Shown here one piece after another: positions 8,564-17,653 of a stretch of 64,000 nucleotides of DNA (position 1 is the first letter of the stretch; every line of letters starts with the position of its first letter). Source of the DNA: Tenacibaculum ovolyticum DSM 18103 (GTDB taxonomy: Bacteria > Bacteroidota > Bacteroidia > Flavobacteriales > Flavobacteriaceae); the NCBI RefSeq assembly GCF_000430545.1, contig NZ_KE387163.1:895045-959044 (forward strand), given 5' to 3'. The position numbers and the translations under genes are program-made. The notes below the pieces were generated by a model that had not been told where the DNA came from, ran no database searches, and was given only the letters and a program-made list of their open reading frames with translations.

Positions 8564-10045
8564 TTAGTTTATAGAAAAACTTGTACCATCTTTACCATCT
8601 TTTAACTGAATATCTAATGCTAATAACCTGTCACGTATTTCATCAGATAACGCCCAATTTTTATTTTCTCGTGCTTCTTTTCGCATTTCAATTAACATTT
8701 CAACAACACCACTTAGTTTACCTGAATTGTTTCCTTCAGCTTTTTCATTCATCAATCCTAAAACATCAAAAACAAAAGCATTTATTGTTTTAATAAACAC
8801 TTCTAAATCTTCAGTTGTTAAACTAGCATTTCCTTCTTTTATTTGATTAATATTTTTTACAGCTTCAAATAAATGTGAAATTAGCACTGGCGTGTTAAAA
8901 TCATCATTCATTGCAGCATAACAATCATTTTTCCAACTATTAACATCAAAGGTTGATGTTTTGCTTGCTTCAATTTTGTCTAAATAATTAACAGCCTCCA
9001 TTAGTTTTGAATGCCCTTTTTCTGAAGCTTCTAAAGCTTCTCCAGAAAAATCTAGAATACTTCTATAATTTGCTTGCATGTTAAAAAAACGAACTACACT
9101 TGCTGAAAATGCTTTTCCTAAAACATTATTTTCTCCTGTTAAAATTTCGTTAGGCAAAATGAAATTACCTGTTGATTTAGCCATTTTTTGACTATTTAAC
9201 AACAGCATGTTAGTATGCATCCAATAATTTACTGGAGATACACCACTACATGTTTGAGATTGTGCAATTTCACATTCGTGATGTGGAAATTTTAAATCCA
9301 TTCCACCTCCATGAATGTCAAATTTTTCTCCTAAATATTTTGTACTCATTACTGAACATTCTAAATGCCAACCAGGAAAACCATCACTCCAAGGAGAAGG
9401 CCAACGCATAATATGACGTTCGTCTGCTTTTTTCCAAAGGGCAAAATCTTGTGGATTTTTCTTATCTGACTGTCCGTCTAAAGTTCGTGTATTATGAATT
9501 GCATCTTCAATTTTTCTACCTGAAAGAATTCCGTAGTTACCAGTTTCATTATATTTTAATACATCAAAATATACAGACCCATTAACTTCATAAGCAAAGC
9601 CTTTTTCCATGATTTCTTTAATCATTTCAATCTGCTCTACAATATGACCTGTTGCAGTTGGCTCTATACTAGGTGGTAAAAAATTGTAATTTTTTAAAAC
9701 ATCATGAAAATCTACAGTATAACGCTGTACTACTTCCATTGGCTCAATTTCTTCTAAACGGGCTTTCTTAGCGATTCTATCTTCCCCTTCATCTGCATCA
9801 TTTTCTAAATGGCCTGCATCAGTAATATTACGTACATAGCGTACTTTATACCCTAAATGTAATAAATAACGATATACCACATCAAAGAACATAAATGTAC
9901 GTACGTTTCCTAAATGGGCATTGCTATATACTGTAGGACCACAAACGTACATACCTACATATCCGTCGTTTACAGTTTTAAAAAGCTCTTTGTTTTTTGA
10001 TAAAGAATTATATACCTTTAATTGATTTTCTTCGTATAATTTCAT
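8564..10045 (-). CDS. cysS: Cysteinyl-tRNA synthetase
   Basis: This 493-aa class I aminoacyl-tRNA synthetase charges tRNA-Cys in the cytoplasm. The HIGH-type motif is NAHLGN at residues 42-47 and the KMSKS-type loop is KMAKS at 287-291. The four zinc ligands that select cysteine are visible as C35, C230, H255 and E259. Length and motif order match the family. It heads a minus-strand run with a GNAT and yidD. Confidence 0.98.
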   Translation of the reverse strand: MKLYEENQLKVYNSLSKNKELFKTVNDGYVGMYVCGPTVYSNAHLGNVRTFMFFDVVYRYLLHLGYKVRYVRNITDAGHLENDADEGEDRIAKKARLEEIEPMEVVQRYTVDFHDVLKNYNFLPPSIEPTATGHIVEQIEMIKEIMEKGFAYEVNGSVYFDVLKYNETGNYGILSGRKIEDAIHNTRTLDGQSDKKNPQDFALWKKADERHIMRWPSPWSDGFPGWHLECSVMSTKYLGEKFDIHGGGMDLKFPHHECEIAQSQTCSGVSPVNYWMHTNMLLLNSQKMAKSTGNFILPNEILTGENNVLGKAFSASVVRFFNMQANYRSILDFSGEALEASEKGHSKLMEAVNYLDKIEASKTSTFDVNSWKNDCYAAMNDDFNTPVLISHLFEAVKNINQIKEGNASLTTEDLEVFIKTINAFVFDVLGLMNEKAEGNNSGKLSGVVEMLIEMRKEARENKNWALSDEIRDRLLALDIQLKDGKDGTSFSIN

Positions 10046-10138
10046 AGGAAAAGTGACTATTTACAGATGCTAAAGATAGGCACTTTATAAGGAATAATGA
10101 AATGTAATTTTAGTGAAGTTTTTGTTAAAATATAAAAC

Positions 10139-11656
10139 TTATTTTAGCTTTATATTACTATAATTAGCAGTTAAAATAAATTTATTCTTAGATGTTTTTG
10201 ATGGATGTGTAAACTTTACTGATAAATCTCGTTTTTTAAGTGTTTTATTAAAATACCCAATTACATCGTCATATTCAAATTTCCCTTTTTTACTATCAAT
10301 GCTTATTGTTGTATCTAAATCGGATACTTTAATCGTACTATTTGAATAATTTAAAAATATTTTTAATAAATTAAAGTCAGAAATCACTTTATTTATTGAT
10401 AACTCTCCAAATTCACTATCTATTTCTGTATTTTCACGAACAACATCAATAGTTAATCCCGATGAATTAGCTTTTAAAGTTGTATTAGCAACCGATGCTA
10501 TATGAGCATCGGTTACGTTATTTAAAAACACAGTACATGCGTTTAATGAATTTATGTTTACTGGCGAAAACGAAATATTTAATTTACCTCCGTTTAATAC
10601 ATCCGCTTTAAAAGTACCATAACTTACTTTTCCTGAAGCTTTTGTTTTTGGTAATTTAACTTTACAGTGACGTGTATTTAAATCGAAAGTAGCGTTTTTG
10701 GGCACTTTAATAACAAGTTTCTTAGTTACCTTAACTTTTTTACCATCAACCATAAAGTTATTACTACCTGTTGAATAAGAATAATGAACATTTTTAACTT
10801 CTTTTCTCACTCTCTTAATCTCCTCTCGAGCTTTTAACAATTCTCTTCTTACTTCCTTTCTATTTACTCTCTTAATCTCAGCTCTCGCTTTTGCTATCTC
10901 CCTTTTTAATTCTTTTTTATTTAGGGTAGCTCTAACTTCTTTTAATTCTTTTTTAAGTGCTATTTTTCTTTTTTCTTGTGCTTTTTTAAACTTTTTATAC
11001 TTTTTACTCTTTTTAAACGCTTCCCATTCTTTTTTTGATTTTATTGTAATATCATTAACACCATCTTTCCATTGAAAAAAATAAGTCCCTCCATCTTTTG
11101 CATATTTATCAAAATCGAACTCTATATGATCTAAACCAGATACTATTTCTTCAAAATTAATTTCAGGTATAACTATTTCAGGTAACTCTGGCATTTCTGG
11201 TATCTCAATTTCTGGTATTTCGGGTATTACAATAACCTTACTACCTTCTGTATTATACTGATATATATTAGGATGATTGCTTTTTGATGAATTGAAAAAC
11301 ACAATATTATCATTACCAAAAGAATGAACGTTACTATTATTCGCATTAATTTGTACTTTATTTTTATTACCTAAAGCTTCGAATTTCCAATTTTTAAAAT
11401 ATTTTTCTGCTGCTTTTTTATTAAGGCCTTCAACTTCTATTATCGCTTCAACAGATACTTCATTTTTATTCCATATTGTTACATCGATTGTCGCATTTGA
11501 TGCATTTATAGTAACTACTGCATCTTTATTTGTTTTAAAATTTTCATTAAATTTTTTATCATATTTCTGAGCAAATACAATACTTGTTACAAGTACCAAA
11601 AAAGTACTTATTTTAAATTGCTTGAATGTCATTTTGATTTGTATTTTTAAGTTCAT
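10139..11656 (-). CDS. Secreted coiled-coil/beta-rich protein of an ECF sigma operon
   Basis: This 505-aa protein is of unknown function. A signal peptide ends near residue 30 (TFLVLVTSIVFAQ). It is followed by a beta-rich region, a proline-glutamate repeat at 143-166 (PEIPEI, PEMPELPE and similar), a highly charged Lys/Glu/Arg-rich probable coiled coil at about 207-290, and a C-terminal beta-strand-rich region resembling DUF4097-type adhesin-like folds. The listed start overlaps the previous gene by 44 bp; the Met at residue 9 (position 11632) gives a more normal signal peptide and a 20-bp overlap. It is the third gene after an ECF sigma factor and a single-pass membrane protein, so it probably serves an envelope-sensing or output role. 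Confidence 0.75.
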   Translation of the reverse strand: MNLKIQIKMTFKQFKISTFLVLVTSIVFAQKYDKKFNENFKTNKDAVVTINASNATIDVTIWNKNEVSVEAIIEVEGLNKKAAEKYFKNWKFEALGNKNKVQINANNSNVHSFGNDNIVFFNSSKSNHPNIYQYNTEGSKVIVIPEIPEIEIPEMPELPEIVIPEINFEEIVSGLDHIEFDFDKYAKDGGTYFFQWKDGVNDITIKSKKEWEAFKKSKKYKKFKKAQEKRKIALKKELKEVRATLNKKELKREIAKARAEIKRVNRKEVRRELLKAREEIKRVRKEVKNVHYSYSTGSNNFMVDGKKVKVTKKLVIKVPKNATFDLNTRHCKVKLPKTKASGKVSYGTFKADVLNGGKLNISFSPVNINSLNACTVFLNNVTDAHIASVANTTLKANSSGLTIDVVRENTEIDSEFGELSINKVISDFNLLKIFLNYSNSTIKVSDLDTTISIDSKKGKFEYDDVIGYFNKTLKKRDLSVKFTHPSKTSKNKFILTANYSNIKLK

Positions 11657-12158
11657 TTAATTGTTTTTGCATACGTTTTAACAGCTGTAAACGCAATTGC
11701 AGATTTCCAATCAATGCATTGATGGTATTATCGTTAATTCCTTTGGTATTGAGCTCTTCGGTTAACGATTTATATTCTTTGGTTAATTCGCCAATTTTCG
11801 CAAAATAACCGTCAAAAAATTCTTTAGTATCGTCAGTTAATTCTAACTGACTTAATTCATAGTTTATAGTATTAATATAATATGACTCTATTGTTTTTAA
11901 CTCAGGTGAAACACTTCCTAAACTAATTTCATTTTTATATTCATTTGTAGCAACACTCGTTGGATAAAACTTTACACCTAAACCTAACAACACTAAAATT
12001 GATGCAGCAATATATAGCCATTGATATGATTTTTTCTTTGATGATTCACTATGTAATTCTTTCATCAATTTTTGTTGAAACTTTTTTCGATGATCTTTAG
12101 AAATATCAACTCGCTTATCATTCCTATTTTTTAAAACTTCTCTAATATCTTTAGACAT
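11613..12158 (-). CDS. Single-pass membrane protein, probable anti-sigma-like partner
   Basis: This 181-aa protein has a charged cytoplasmic N-terminus (1-44), one membrane helix at about 45-63 (YQWLYIAASILVLLGLGVKF) and a C-terminal helical domain predicted outside. This topology and its position, overlapping the ECF sigma gene by 8 bp, suggest it restrains or modulates that sigma factor. No zinc-finger anti-sigma motif is seen, so the role is inference from context. It overlaps the next gene as well, indicating a tight operon. Confidence 0.72.
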   Translation of the reverse strand: MSKDIREVLKNRNDKRVDISKDHRKKFQQKLMKELHSESSKKKSYQWLYIAASILVLLGLGVKFYPTSVATNEYKNEISLGSVSPELKTIESYYINTINYELSQLELTDDTKEFFDGYFAKIGELTKEYKSLTEELNTKGINDNTINALIGNLQLRLQLLKRMQKQLNELKNTNQNDIQAI

Positions 12159-12699
12159 GATATACTGCTTTTAATTGTTCTTGTAATTTCCTTTTTCCTC
12201 TTAACAAATGTGTTCTTGAGGTTGCTTCTGAAATTCCTAATATTTTAGAAATTTCTCCATGATCATATCCTTCTAACAAAAACAGGGTTACTACTATTTT
12301 ATATTTATCTTTTAATTGCTGAATACAACTTATAATTTCTTTATGAGAAATTGCAGGAGCTATACTCCAGTCTTCTTCATCGACCATCACACTTGTTTCT
12401 TCATTTATAGAAACGAATGCTATTTTTTTCTTTTTTAACCAGTCAATACTTTGATTAATTACAATTCTTTTTAACCAAGCTCCAAATACGACCTCTCCTT
12501 TATAATTACCTATATGCTTAAACGCTTTTAAAAATGCTTCTTGCATTATATCTTCAGCTAAAAATTTATCATTTACATAACGATATGCTATGGTAAGCAT
12601 CGCTTCGCAATACAAATCATACAATTGCATTTGTGCTTTTGCTTCATTGTTTTTACATGCATCTATAATTGATTGATGTAACTGTTTGGTTGACTTCAT
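12151..12699 (-). CDS. ECF-type RNA polymerase sigma-70 factor
   Basis: This 182-aa protein has a sigma region 2 at about 25-95 (RYVNDKFLAEDIMQEAFLKAFKHIGNYKGEVVFGAWLKRIVINQSIDWLKKK) and a region 4 helix-turn-helix at about 125-175 (ISCIQQLKDKYKIVVTLFLLEGYDHGEISKILGISEATSRTHLLRGKRKL). It directs RNA polymerase to a specific regulon, probably for envelope stress. It is the first gene of a three-gene overlapping operon with a membrane protein and a secreted coiled-coil protein, and it diverges from meaB. Confidence 0.93.
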   Translation of the reverse strand: MKSTKQLHQSIIDACKNNEAKAQMQLYDLYCEAMLTIAYRYVNDKFLAEDIMQEAFLKAFKHIGNYKGEVVFGAWLKRIVINQSIDWLKKKKIAFVSINEETSVMVDEEDWSIAPAISHKEIISCIQQLKDKYKIVVTLFLLEGYDHGEISKILGISEATSRTHLLRGKRKLQEQLKAVYHV

Positions 12700-12799
12700 T
12701 TTTTATTTCTTACACTAAAGACGATACTTTTTATGCTTCGTTGCACTTTGCTTAATTTTTTATTTTTAAATTTACCTTATTATTTCTTTTTTACTTTAC

Positions 12800-13879
12800 A
12801 TGACTCATAAAAAAAAATCTGCTCTTTCTGAAAAAGATGGTATTTCTCAACCAGAAACTACTAGCAAATCTTCTGCTGAAAAAATAAAATTAAGCAGAAA
12901 AAAAAGAATAACTACTCAAGAATTTGTTTCTCAAATTTTAACAGGAAGTATTACGTTTTTAAGTAGAGCTATTACCTTGGTTGAAAGTACCAATACAAAA
13001 CATCAACAACAAGCTAATGAAATCTTAGAAGCTTGTTTACCATACGCAAACAAATCGATAAGAATAGGAATTACAGGTGTTCCTGGTGTTGGAAAAAGCA
13101 CTTTTATTGAAGCTTTTGGTAAGCATCTAACCTCATTAGGTAAAAAAGTAGCTGTTTTAGCTGTTGACCCAAGTAGCTCTGTAAATAAGGGAAGTATTTT
13201 AGGTGATAAAACGAGAATGGAAGAATTAGTTACTGATAAAAATGCATTTATCCGACCATCTCCTTCAGGTTCTTCACTAGGCGGTGTTGCTCAAAAAACA
13301 AGGGAATCTATTATTTTATGTGAAGCCGCAGGTTTTGATACTATTGTTATAGAAACCGTTGGTGTTGGGCAGTCTGAAACTGCTGTGCATTCTATGACCG
13401 ATTTCTTCTTACTCTTAAAACTAGCAGGTGCTGGTGATGAATTACAAGGAATAAAAAGAGGTATTATTGAAATGGCTGATGCTATTGTTATTAATAAAGC
13501 AGATAGTGGTAATGAAAAGAATGCTAAGATTGCAAAAGTTGAATTTAACAGAGCTTTGCATTTATATCCGCCAAAAGATAGTGGATGGCAACCAAAAGTT
13601 TTACTAGCAAGTGCACTTCATTACAAAGGTATTGATGCTATTTATAGCATGATTAATGAGTATATAAATTCAGTAAAAAACACTTCTTTTTTTCAACAGA
13701 AAAGAAATGATCAAAATAAATATTGGTTATTAGAAACCATTAATCAGCAACTAAAAAACAATTTTTATAACAATTCTGATATAAAAAAATTATTAAAAGA
13801 TGAGTTTAAAAATTTAGAAAATGGTAAAACAACTCCTTTTACAGCCGCAACTCGATTACTAAACAAAAACTATGAATGA
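12800..13879 (+). CDS. meaB: MeaB/ArgK family methylmalonyl-CoA mutase GTPase chaperone
   Basis: This 359-aa G3E P-loop GTPase protects and reloads the adenosylcobalamin-dependent methylmalonyl-CoA mutase. Walker A is GVPGVGKS at residues 93-100. AVDPSSSVNKGSILGDKTRM follows, then ETVGVGQSE, and the guanine-specificity NKAD motif (VINKADSGNEKN). Residues 1-35 form a Lys/Ser-rich extension not needed by the family fold. The mutase itself is not in the window. The 3' end overlaps csaA by 8 bp. Confidence 0.94.
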   Translation: MTHKKKSALSEKDGISQPETTSKSSAEKIKLSRKKRITTQEFVSQILTGSITFLSRAITLVESTNTKHQQQANEILEACLPYANKSIRIGITGVPGVGKSTFIEAFGKHLTSLGKKVAVLAVDPSSSVNKGSILGDKTRMEELVTDKNAFIRPSPSGSSLGGVAQKTRESIILCEAAGFDTIVIETVGVGQSETAVHSMTDFFLLLKLAGAGDELQGIKRGIIEMADAIVINKADSGNEKNAKIAKVEFNRALHLYPPKDSGWQPKVLLASALHYKGIDAIYSMINEYINSVKNTSFFQQKRNDQNKYWLLETINQQLKNNFYNNSDIKKLLKDEFKNLENGKTTPFTAATRLLNKNYE

Positions 13880-14213
13880 TAACTCTTTAACTTGGAATGA
13901 TTTTACAAAAGTAGAAATGCGAATTGGTACAATTATTTCTGCTGAAATATTTGAAGAAGCAAGAAATCCTGCTTATAAAATGCAAATTGATTTTGGTGAA
14001 TACGGTATTAAAAAAACTTCTGCTCAAATAACCAAACTATACACTCCTAAAGAATTAATAGGCAACCAAATTGTTGCTGTTATTAATTTCCCTAAAAAAC
14101 AAATAGCAACTATAATGAGTGAATGTTTGGTTTTAGGTGGTATTGGTGACAATAAAGAGGTTACACTTATTTCTCCTGAAAGAAAAATTAAGAACGGAAC
14201 AAGGATTGGCTAA
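13872..14213 (+). CDS. csaA: CsaA-like tRNA-binding domain protein
   Basis: This 113-aa protein is a single OB-fold tRNA-binding domain. WNDFTKVEMRIGTIISAE starts it, and the motif SAQITKLYTPKELIGNQIVAVINFP matches CsaA and the C-terminal domains of bacterial MetRS. CsaA has been described as a chaperone-like protein that binds tRNA. Its start lies within the last codons of meaB (8-bp overlap), so translation is coupled. Confidence 0.92.
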   Translation: MNDNSLTWNDFTKVEMRIGTIISAEIFEEARNPAYKMQIDFGEYGIKKTSAQITKLYTPKELIGNQIVAVINFPKKQIATIMSECLVLGGIGDNKEVTLISPERKIKNGTRIG

Positions 14214-14293
14214 CTTTTAACTTAATCTATATTTTTTTTATCTTATTTTTCTCAAAACAAATTACACTATTAACACTCTTAATTGCTAAACTA

Positions 14294-14815
14294 ATGTACT
14301 TAAAATTTGAAACAGAAAGATTATTTATTAGACCAACTTCTGAAGAAGATGCTGAATTAATTCAGCAAATAATGAGCACTCCTAAGTTCATTAAATATGT
14401 TGGGGATAGAAAAATTAATTCAATTGAAGATGCTAAAAAGTATATTCAAACCAAGATGCTACCGCAATTACATAAGCTCGGATTTTCTAGTTATACATTA
14501 ATTACAAAAATCGATGGTAATAAAGTTGGTACTTGTGGGCTTTTTAACAGAGAGGGAATAGATGGTATTGATATAGGTTTTGGTCTTTTACCTCAATACG
14601 AAGGCCTAGGTTATGCCTATGAAGCATCTAACAGAGTAATGAAAGCTGCTTTTGAAGACTTTAAACTTAAAGCTATTAAAGGTATTACATCAAAAGAAAA
14701 CATTTCTTCTCAACGCCTTCTAGAAAAACTAGGCTTAGAAATGACAGGTACTACTAAGCTTCCAGATGAAAATGAAGAGATATTGCTTTATGTAAAAAAT
14801 AACAAATCTGTATAA
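14294..14815 (+). CDS. GNAT family N-acetyltransferase (RimJ/RimL-like)
   Basis: This 173-aa protein begins LKFETERLFIRPTSEEDAELIQQIM and carries the acetyl-CoA loop DIGFGLLPQYEGLGYAYEASNRVMKAAF at about residues 94-121, then KAIKGITSKENISSQRLLEKLGLEMTGT. This is a typical small-molecule or ribosomal-protein acetyltransferase of the Acetyltransf_3 group; the substrate is unknown. It is a single gene on the plus strand, 80 bp after csaA. Confidence 0.9.
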   Translation: MYLKFETERLFIRPTSEEDAELIQQIMSTPKFIKYVGDRKINSIEDAKKYIQTKMLPQLHKLGFSSYTLITKIDGNKVGTCGLFNREGIDGIDIGFGLLPQYEGLGYAYEASNRVMKAAFEDFKLKAIKGITSKENISSQRLLEKLGLEMTGTTKLPDENEEILLYVKNNKSV

Positions 14816-14906
14816 GTTTAACTAGCAATAATTGGAAAGTAATTAATATAAACAAATATCGAAATTCCTTTTTTTTATAGAAAAACTAACTTTAGAATAT
14901 AAATTG

Positions 14907-14925
14907 TTAAAACGAATTCATATTC
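14907..14925 (+). repeat. 19-bp direct repeat, copy 1 (TTAAAACGAATTCATATTC)
   Basis: An exact copy lies at 17598-17616. This copy ends 44 bp upstream of the first oxygenase start (14970). The pair either flanks the three-gene cassette as boundary repeats or marks a shared regulatory element, since both copies lie about 40 bp before a start codon. Confidence 0.7.
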
Positions 14926-14969
14926 ACAATAACATTAGTAATAAATTTAAAAATTAGACTCTAAACGTA

Positions 14970-16193
14970 ATGAATAAATTTAGCTTTGAAAATAGCATAT
15001 CAAGAAATAAAAACTTCTTAATAAACTTATCAAATGAAAATAACAGTTCTGATTATTTAGATTACTTAATTAATAATTTTTGTGGTACTATAGTTAATAG
15101 TATTTCAGAAATTTCAAGTAATTATGGAATTAGATTGTATGTAATTGGAGATATCAAACATATAAAAAATGACACAAGGACGGTTTTCATAATTAAAGAT
15201 TTATCTTCTAATTATGAAAACTTAACGAATGACAATTTTCATTTAATTCAACTTGGTCAAGTTCCGATAAATATTCATAATGCAGGAGTGTTTTACAGAA
15301 GGTATTTTGATACTGATAATTTCTTTAGCAATATAGAATCTGAACATAAGTTTCAAAATTTAACAGAGTCAAATAAACAATCTACGGCTTTAAGAAAAGG
15401 AATTTATTTAAGTAATGTTATCAAACAAAAGAAAGATAAAACAGAATCGCTACATTTCCATTTATTAAGGTGTTCTAGTAACTTAACGGGCCCTACTGAT
15501 AATTTTAGACCAACAGATAATCAAATTATTGATTCTCTAAACAAAGCTATAAAGTTTGATTTTGAAAAAGAAACAAAATTAAATCATGTTTTAGCACAAA
15601 TTTATCTAAATAAAAAAAACGAATTAAATTCAAAAGAAGTTAAAGCTAAAATTGGTGCACATTCTGATAAAACCAAAGACATGGCACAAGAAGGTCTTAT
15701 TACTTTTTGTACTTTTTATGATAAAATAAATTTTGAATACTTATCTCCTTCTAAAACAGATAAGTTTGATTGGGTTTATAAAAAAAATAGTGGATTTACA
15801 AGACTTCTTTTTAAGTTAAAAACTACTGTCAATGACAACTCTTTAATTAAGGAGTTTAGTGTAACATTATATCCAAATTCTGTTTTCTCCATACCACTTT
15901 CAACTAATAGGCTATATACACATGAAATTAGACCTTCAGTACTAAGTATCGATAAAATACCTGTTAGAATGGGCTATGTAATTCGTTGTTCAAATTTAGA
16001 GGCAGTATATGAAAATAATGAAACCTTTATTAAAGAAAATGGGCATTTAATCAGATTAGAGCAGATGAATAATGAAAATATGGAAAACTTGAGAGATTCT
16101 TATTACAAAGAAAACAAATTTGAAAAAAGTGTAGATTATGGTAAAATTCATTTTAGTATGAATTCTGGAGATTACAAAAAACCAATATATTAA
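14970..16193 (+). CDS. Divergent 2OG-Fe(II) oxygenase, AlkB-like fold (putative)
   Basis: This 407-aa cytoplasmic protein has no signal peptide. The C-terminal half looks like a double-stranded beta-helix dioxygenase: LNHVLAQIYLNKKNEL, then the H231-x-D233 iron motif (KIGAHSDKTKDM), strands around 243-250, a distal His at 318 (NRLYTHEIRP) and candidate 2-oxoglutarate arginines at 333 or 339. This order matches AlkB-type enzymes, which oxidatively demethylate nucleic acids. The first 200 residues match nothing I recognise. It is the first of three same-strand genes, 17 bp before a second oxygenase of the same type. The family call rests on motif order only; another 2OG-oxygenase substrate is possible. 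Confidence 0.6.
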   Translation: MNKFSFENSISRNKNFLINLSNENNSSDYLDYLINNFCGTIVNSISEISSNYGIRLYVIGDIKHIKNDTRTVFIIKDLSSNYENLTNDNFHLIQLGQVPINIHNAGVFYRRYFDTDNFFSNIESEHKFQNLTESNKQSTALRKGIYLSNVIKQKKDKTESLHFHLLRCSSNLTGPTDNFRPTDNQIIDSLNKAIKFDFEKETKLNHVLAQIYLNKKNELNSKEVKAKIGAHSDKTKDMAQEGLITFCTFYDKINFEYLSPSKTDKFDWVYKKNSGFTRLLFKLKTTVNDNSLIKEFSVTLYPNSVFSIPLSTNRLYTHEIRPSVLSIDKIPVRMGYVIRCSNLEAVYENNETFIKENGHLIRLEQMNNENMENLRDSYYKENKFEKSVDYGKIHFSMNSGDYKKPIY

Positions 16194-16210
16194 ATAGCAA
16201 AACATTAGTA

Positions 16211-16987
16211 ATGAGTCTAAGTGAATTCACAAAAATAACATTGCCTTTTAAGCAGAATCTATTCAATGAATTATCTAACCAAATCTGTTTTGAAAATATT
16301 GGAAAAGGAAGGCTTGGAAATCATTTAATTAAAACTAGCGATAAAGGCATTCCTATTGTTAGAACAACGACTCAATATAATATTCCTACTCATAATTTTT
16401 CTTCTACTCACAATACAATTATAAAAAGTATAAATGACAGTCTTGAGGATTTAACACCTATTAATTTCAATAATGCCTTAATAGAAATTTACGACTCAAG
16501 TTATACTAAAATGAAATATCATTCAGACCAATGTTTAGACTTAGCTCCTAATTCTTATATCGCTCTTTTTTCTTGCTATGAAAAACCGAATGAATTAACA
16601 GAACAAAGCATTAGAAAACTAAAAATTAAAGACAAAATAACTGATAAAGAATTTGAAATTCTCTTAACTCATAATTCTTTAATTTTATTTTCATTGCCAC
16701 TTAATTCTAGGTTTTTTCATAAAATTGTTTTAGAACAAGTTCCAAAACAAAAACCTTTGAAATCTGAAAATAAATGGCTTGGAATAACTTTCAGGGAATC
16801 TAAAACTTTTATTCAATTTAAAAATAATCAACCATACTTTACTAATGGCAAATTATTAAAATTAGCAAATGATATTCAAAGAAAAGAATATTATACACTA
16901 CGAGGAGAAGAAAACAGGAGTCTAAATTTTACTTATCCAAAAATTGATTATACGCTTAGTAAAGCAGATATTATTATGCCTAAATAA
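16211..16987 (+). CDS. AlkB-like 2OG-Fe(II) oxygenase
   Basis: This 258-aa protein is closer to AlkB than its upstream neighbour. LIEIYDSSYTKMKYHSDQ parallels the AlkB N-x-Y...H-x-D segment, giving iron ligands H104 and D106. The distal His is probably H170 (SRFFHKIV), and R195 (WLGITFRESK) is the likely 2-oxoglutarate arginine. AlkB enzymes remove alkyl lesions from DNA or RNA bases using 2-oxoglutarate, Fe(II) and oxygen. The final 60 residues are not part of the usual fold. The gene sits between another oxygenase and an endonuclease V-like gene with short gaps (17 and 25 bp), suggesting one operon acting on nucleic acid. Confidence 0.68.
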   Translation: MSLSEFTKITLPFKQNLFNELSNQICFENIGKGRLGNHLIKTSDKGIPIVRTTTQYNIPTHNFSSTHNTIIKSINDSLEDLTPINFNNALIEIYDSSYTKMKYHSDQCLDLAPNSYIALFSCYEKPNELTEQSIRKLKIKDKITDKEFEILLTHNSLILFSLPLNSRFFHKIVLEQVPKQKPLKSENKWLGITFRESKTFIQFKNNQPYFTNGKLLKLANDIQRKEYYTLRGEENRSLNFTYPKIDYTLSKADIIMPK

Positions 16988-17012
16988 ATTACAAAAAATA
17001 ATAACACAACTT

Positions 17013-17516
17013 ATGATTATTGCTTTTGATACTTACTACTACGAAAATAAAGCCAAAACTATTGGTGTTAGTTTTAATAAATGGGAAAATGATAAACCTA
17101 TTGAAATTTATAGCGAAATAATTGAAGGAATAGCAGCATACGAACCTGGTTCTTTCTATAAAAGAGAAATGCCTTGTATATTAAGCTTATTAAAAAAAAT
17201 AGATTTGAATGATGTTCAATTTATTATTGTTGATGGCTATGTTATATTAGATGACGATGGAAAGTATGGTTTAGGAGGACATTTGTATGAAAAAATAGGT
17301 GAAAAAATTCCGATTATTGGAGTTGCAAAATCAGGATACGATTCAAACAAACTCAATTCCAAAGCACTTTTAAGAGGAGAAAGTAAAAAACCTCTTTATA
17401 TATCGGCAATAGGAATTGAACTAAACTTAGCTTTTAAGTATATAAAATCAATGCACGGGAATTACAGAATGCCTACGCTACTGCAAATAATGGATACAAA
17501 AACAAAAGAAAGTTAA
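17013..17516 (+). CDS. Endonuclease V-like protein (short form)
   Basis: This 167-aa protein resembles endonuclease V, which cuts next to deaminated bases such as inosine. Candidate metal-binding acids are D6 (MIIAFDTYYY), E52 (YEPGSFYKREMP) and D74 (FIIVDGYVILDDDGKYGLGGH). The family's PxIGVAKS run appears at 100-107, and H148 with R152/P154 matches the C-terminal H-x3-R-x-P. It is shorter than typical enzymes (about 220 aa), lacking residues before the first strand. The frame is open back to 16944, but that extension overlaps the previous gene; the ATG at 17013 fits the fold. The stop codon lies within the stem of a strong terminator, ending the cassette. Confidence 0.75.
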   Translation: MIIAFDTYYYENKAKTIGVSFNKWENDKPIEIYSEIIEGIAAYEPGSFYKREMPCILSLLKKIDLNDVQFIIVDGYVILDDDGKYGLGGHLYEKIGEKIPIIGVAKSGYDSNKLNSKALLRGESKKPLYISAIGIELNLAFKYIKSMHGNYRMPTLLQIMDTKTKES

Positions 17517-17545
17517 AGTTATTAACTTTCTTTTGTTTTTCTTTT
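17503..17545 (+). terminator. Terminator closing the oxygenase/EndoV cassette
   Basis: The 14-bp perfect stem CAAAAGAAAGTTAA/TTAACTTTCTTTTG has a 5-nt loop and is followed by a T-rich tract. The stop codon of the EndoV-like gene is part of the left arm. Confidence 0.85.
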
Positions 17546-17597
17546 TACCACCAAAATTTAAAATACTTAATTAATAAAAATTTAAATTTCTTTCTTT

Positions 17598-17616
17598 TTA
17601 AAACGAATTCATATTC
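17598..17616 (+). repeat. 19-bp direct repeat, copy 2 (TTAAAACGAATTCATATTC)
   Basis: Identical to 14907-14925. This copy ends 37 bp before the AraC-family gene start at 17654. Weaker similarity (TTCnnAATAnnATT) continues about ten bases past the exact match in both copies. Confidence 0.7.
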
Positions 17617-17653
17617 TTAATAGAATTGTGAGTTACCTGATAACAAAACTTAA

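Noticed and set aside
16944..17012. N-terminal extension of the EndoV-like protein
   Set aside because: It overlaps the preceding gene, and the conserved fold starts at MIIAFDT (17013).
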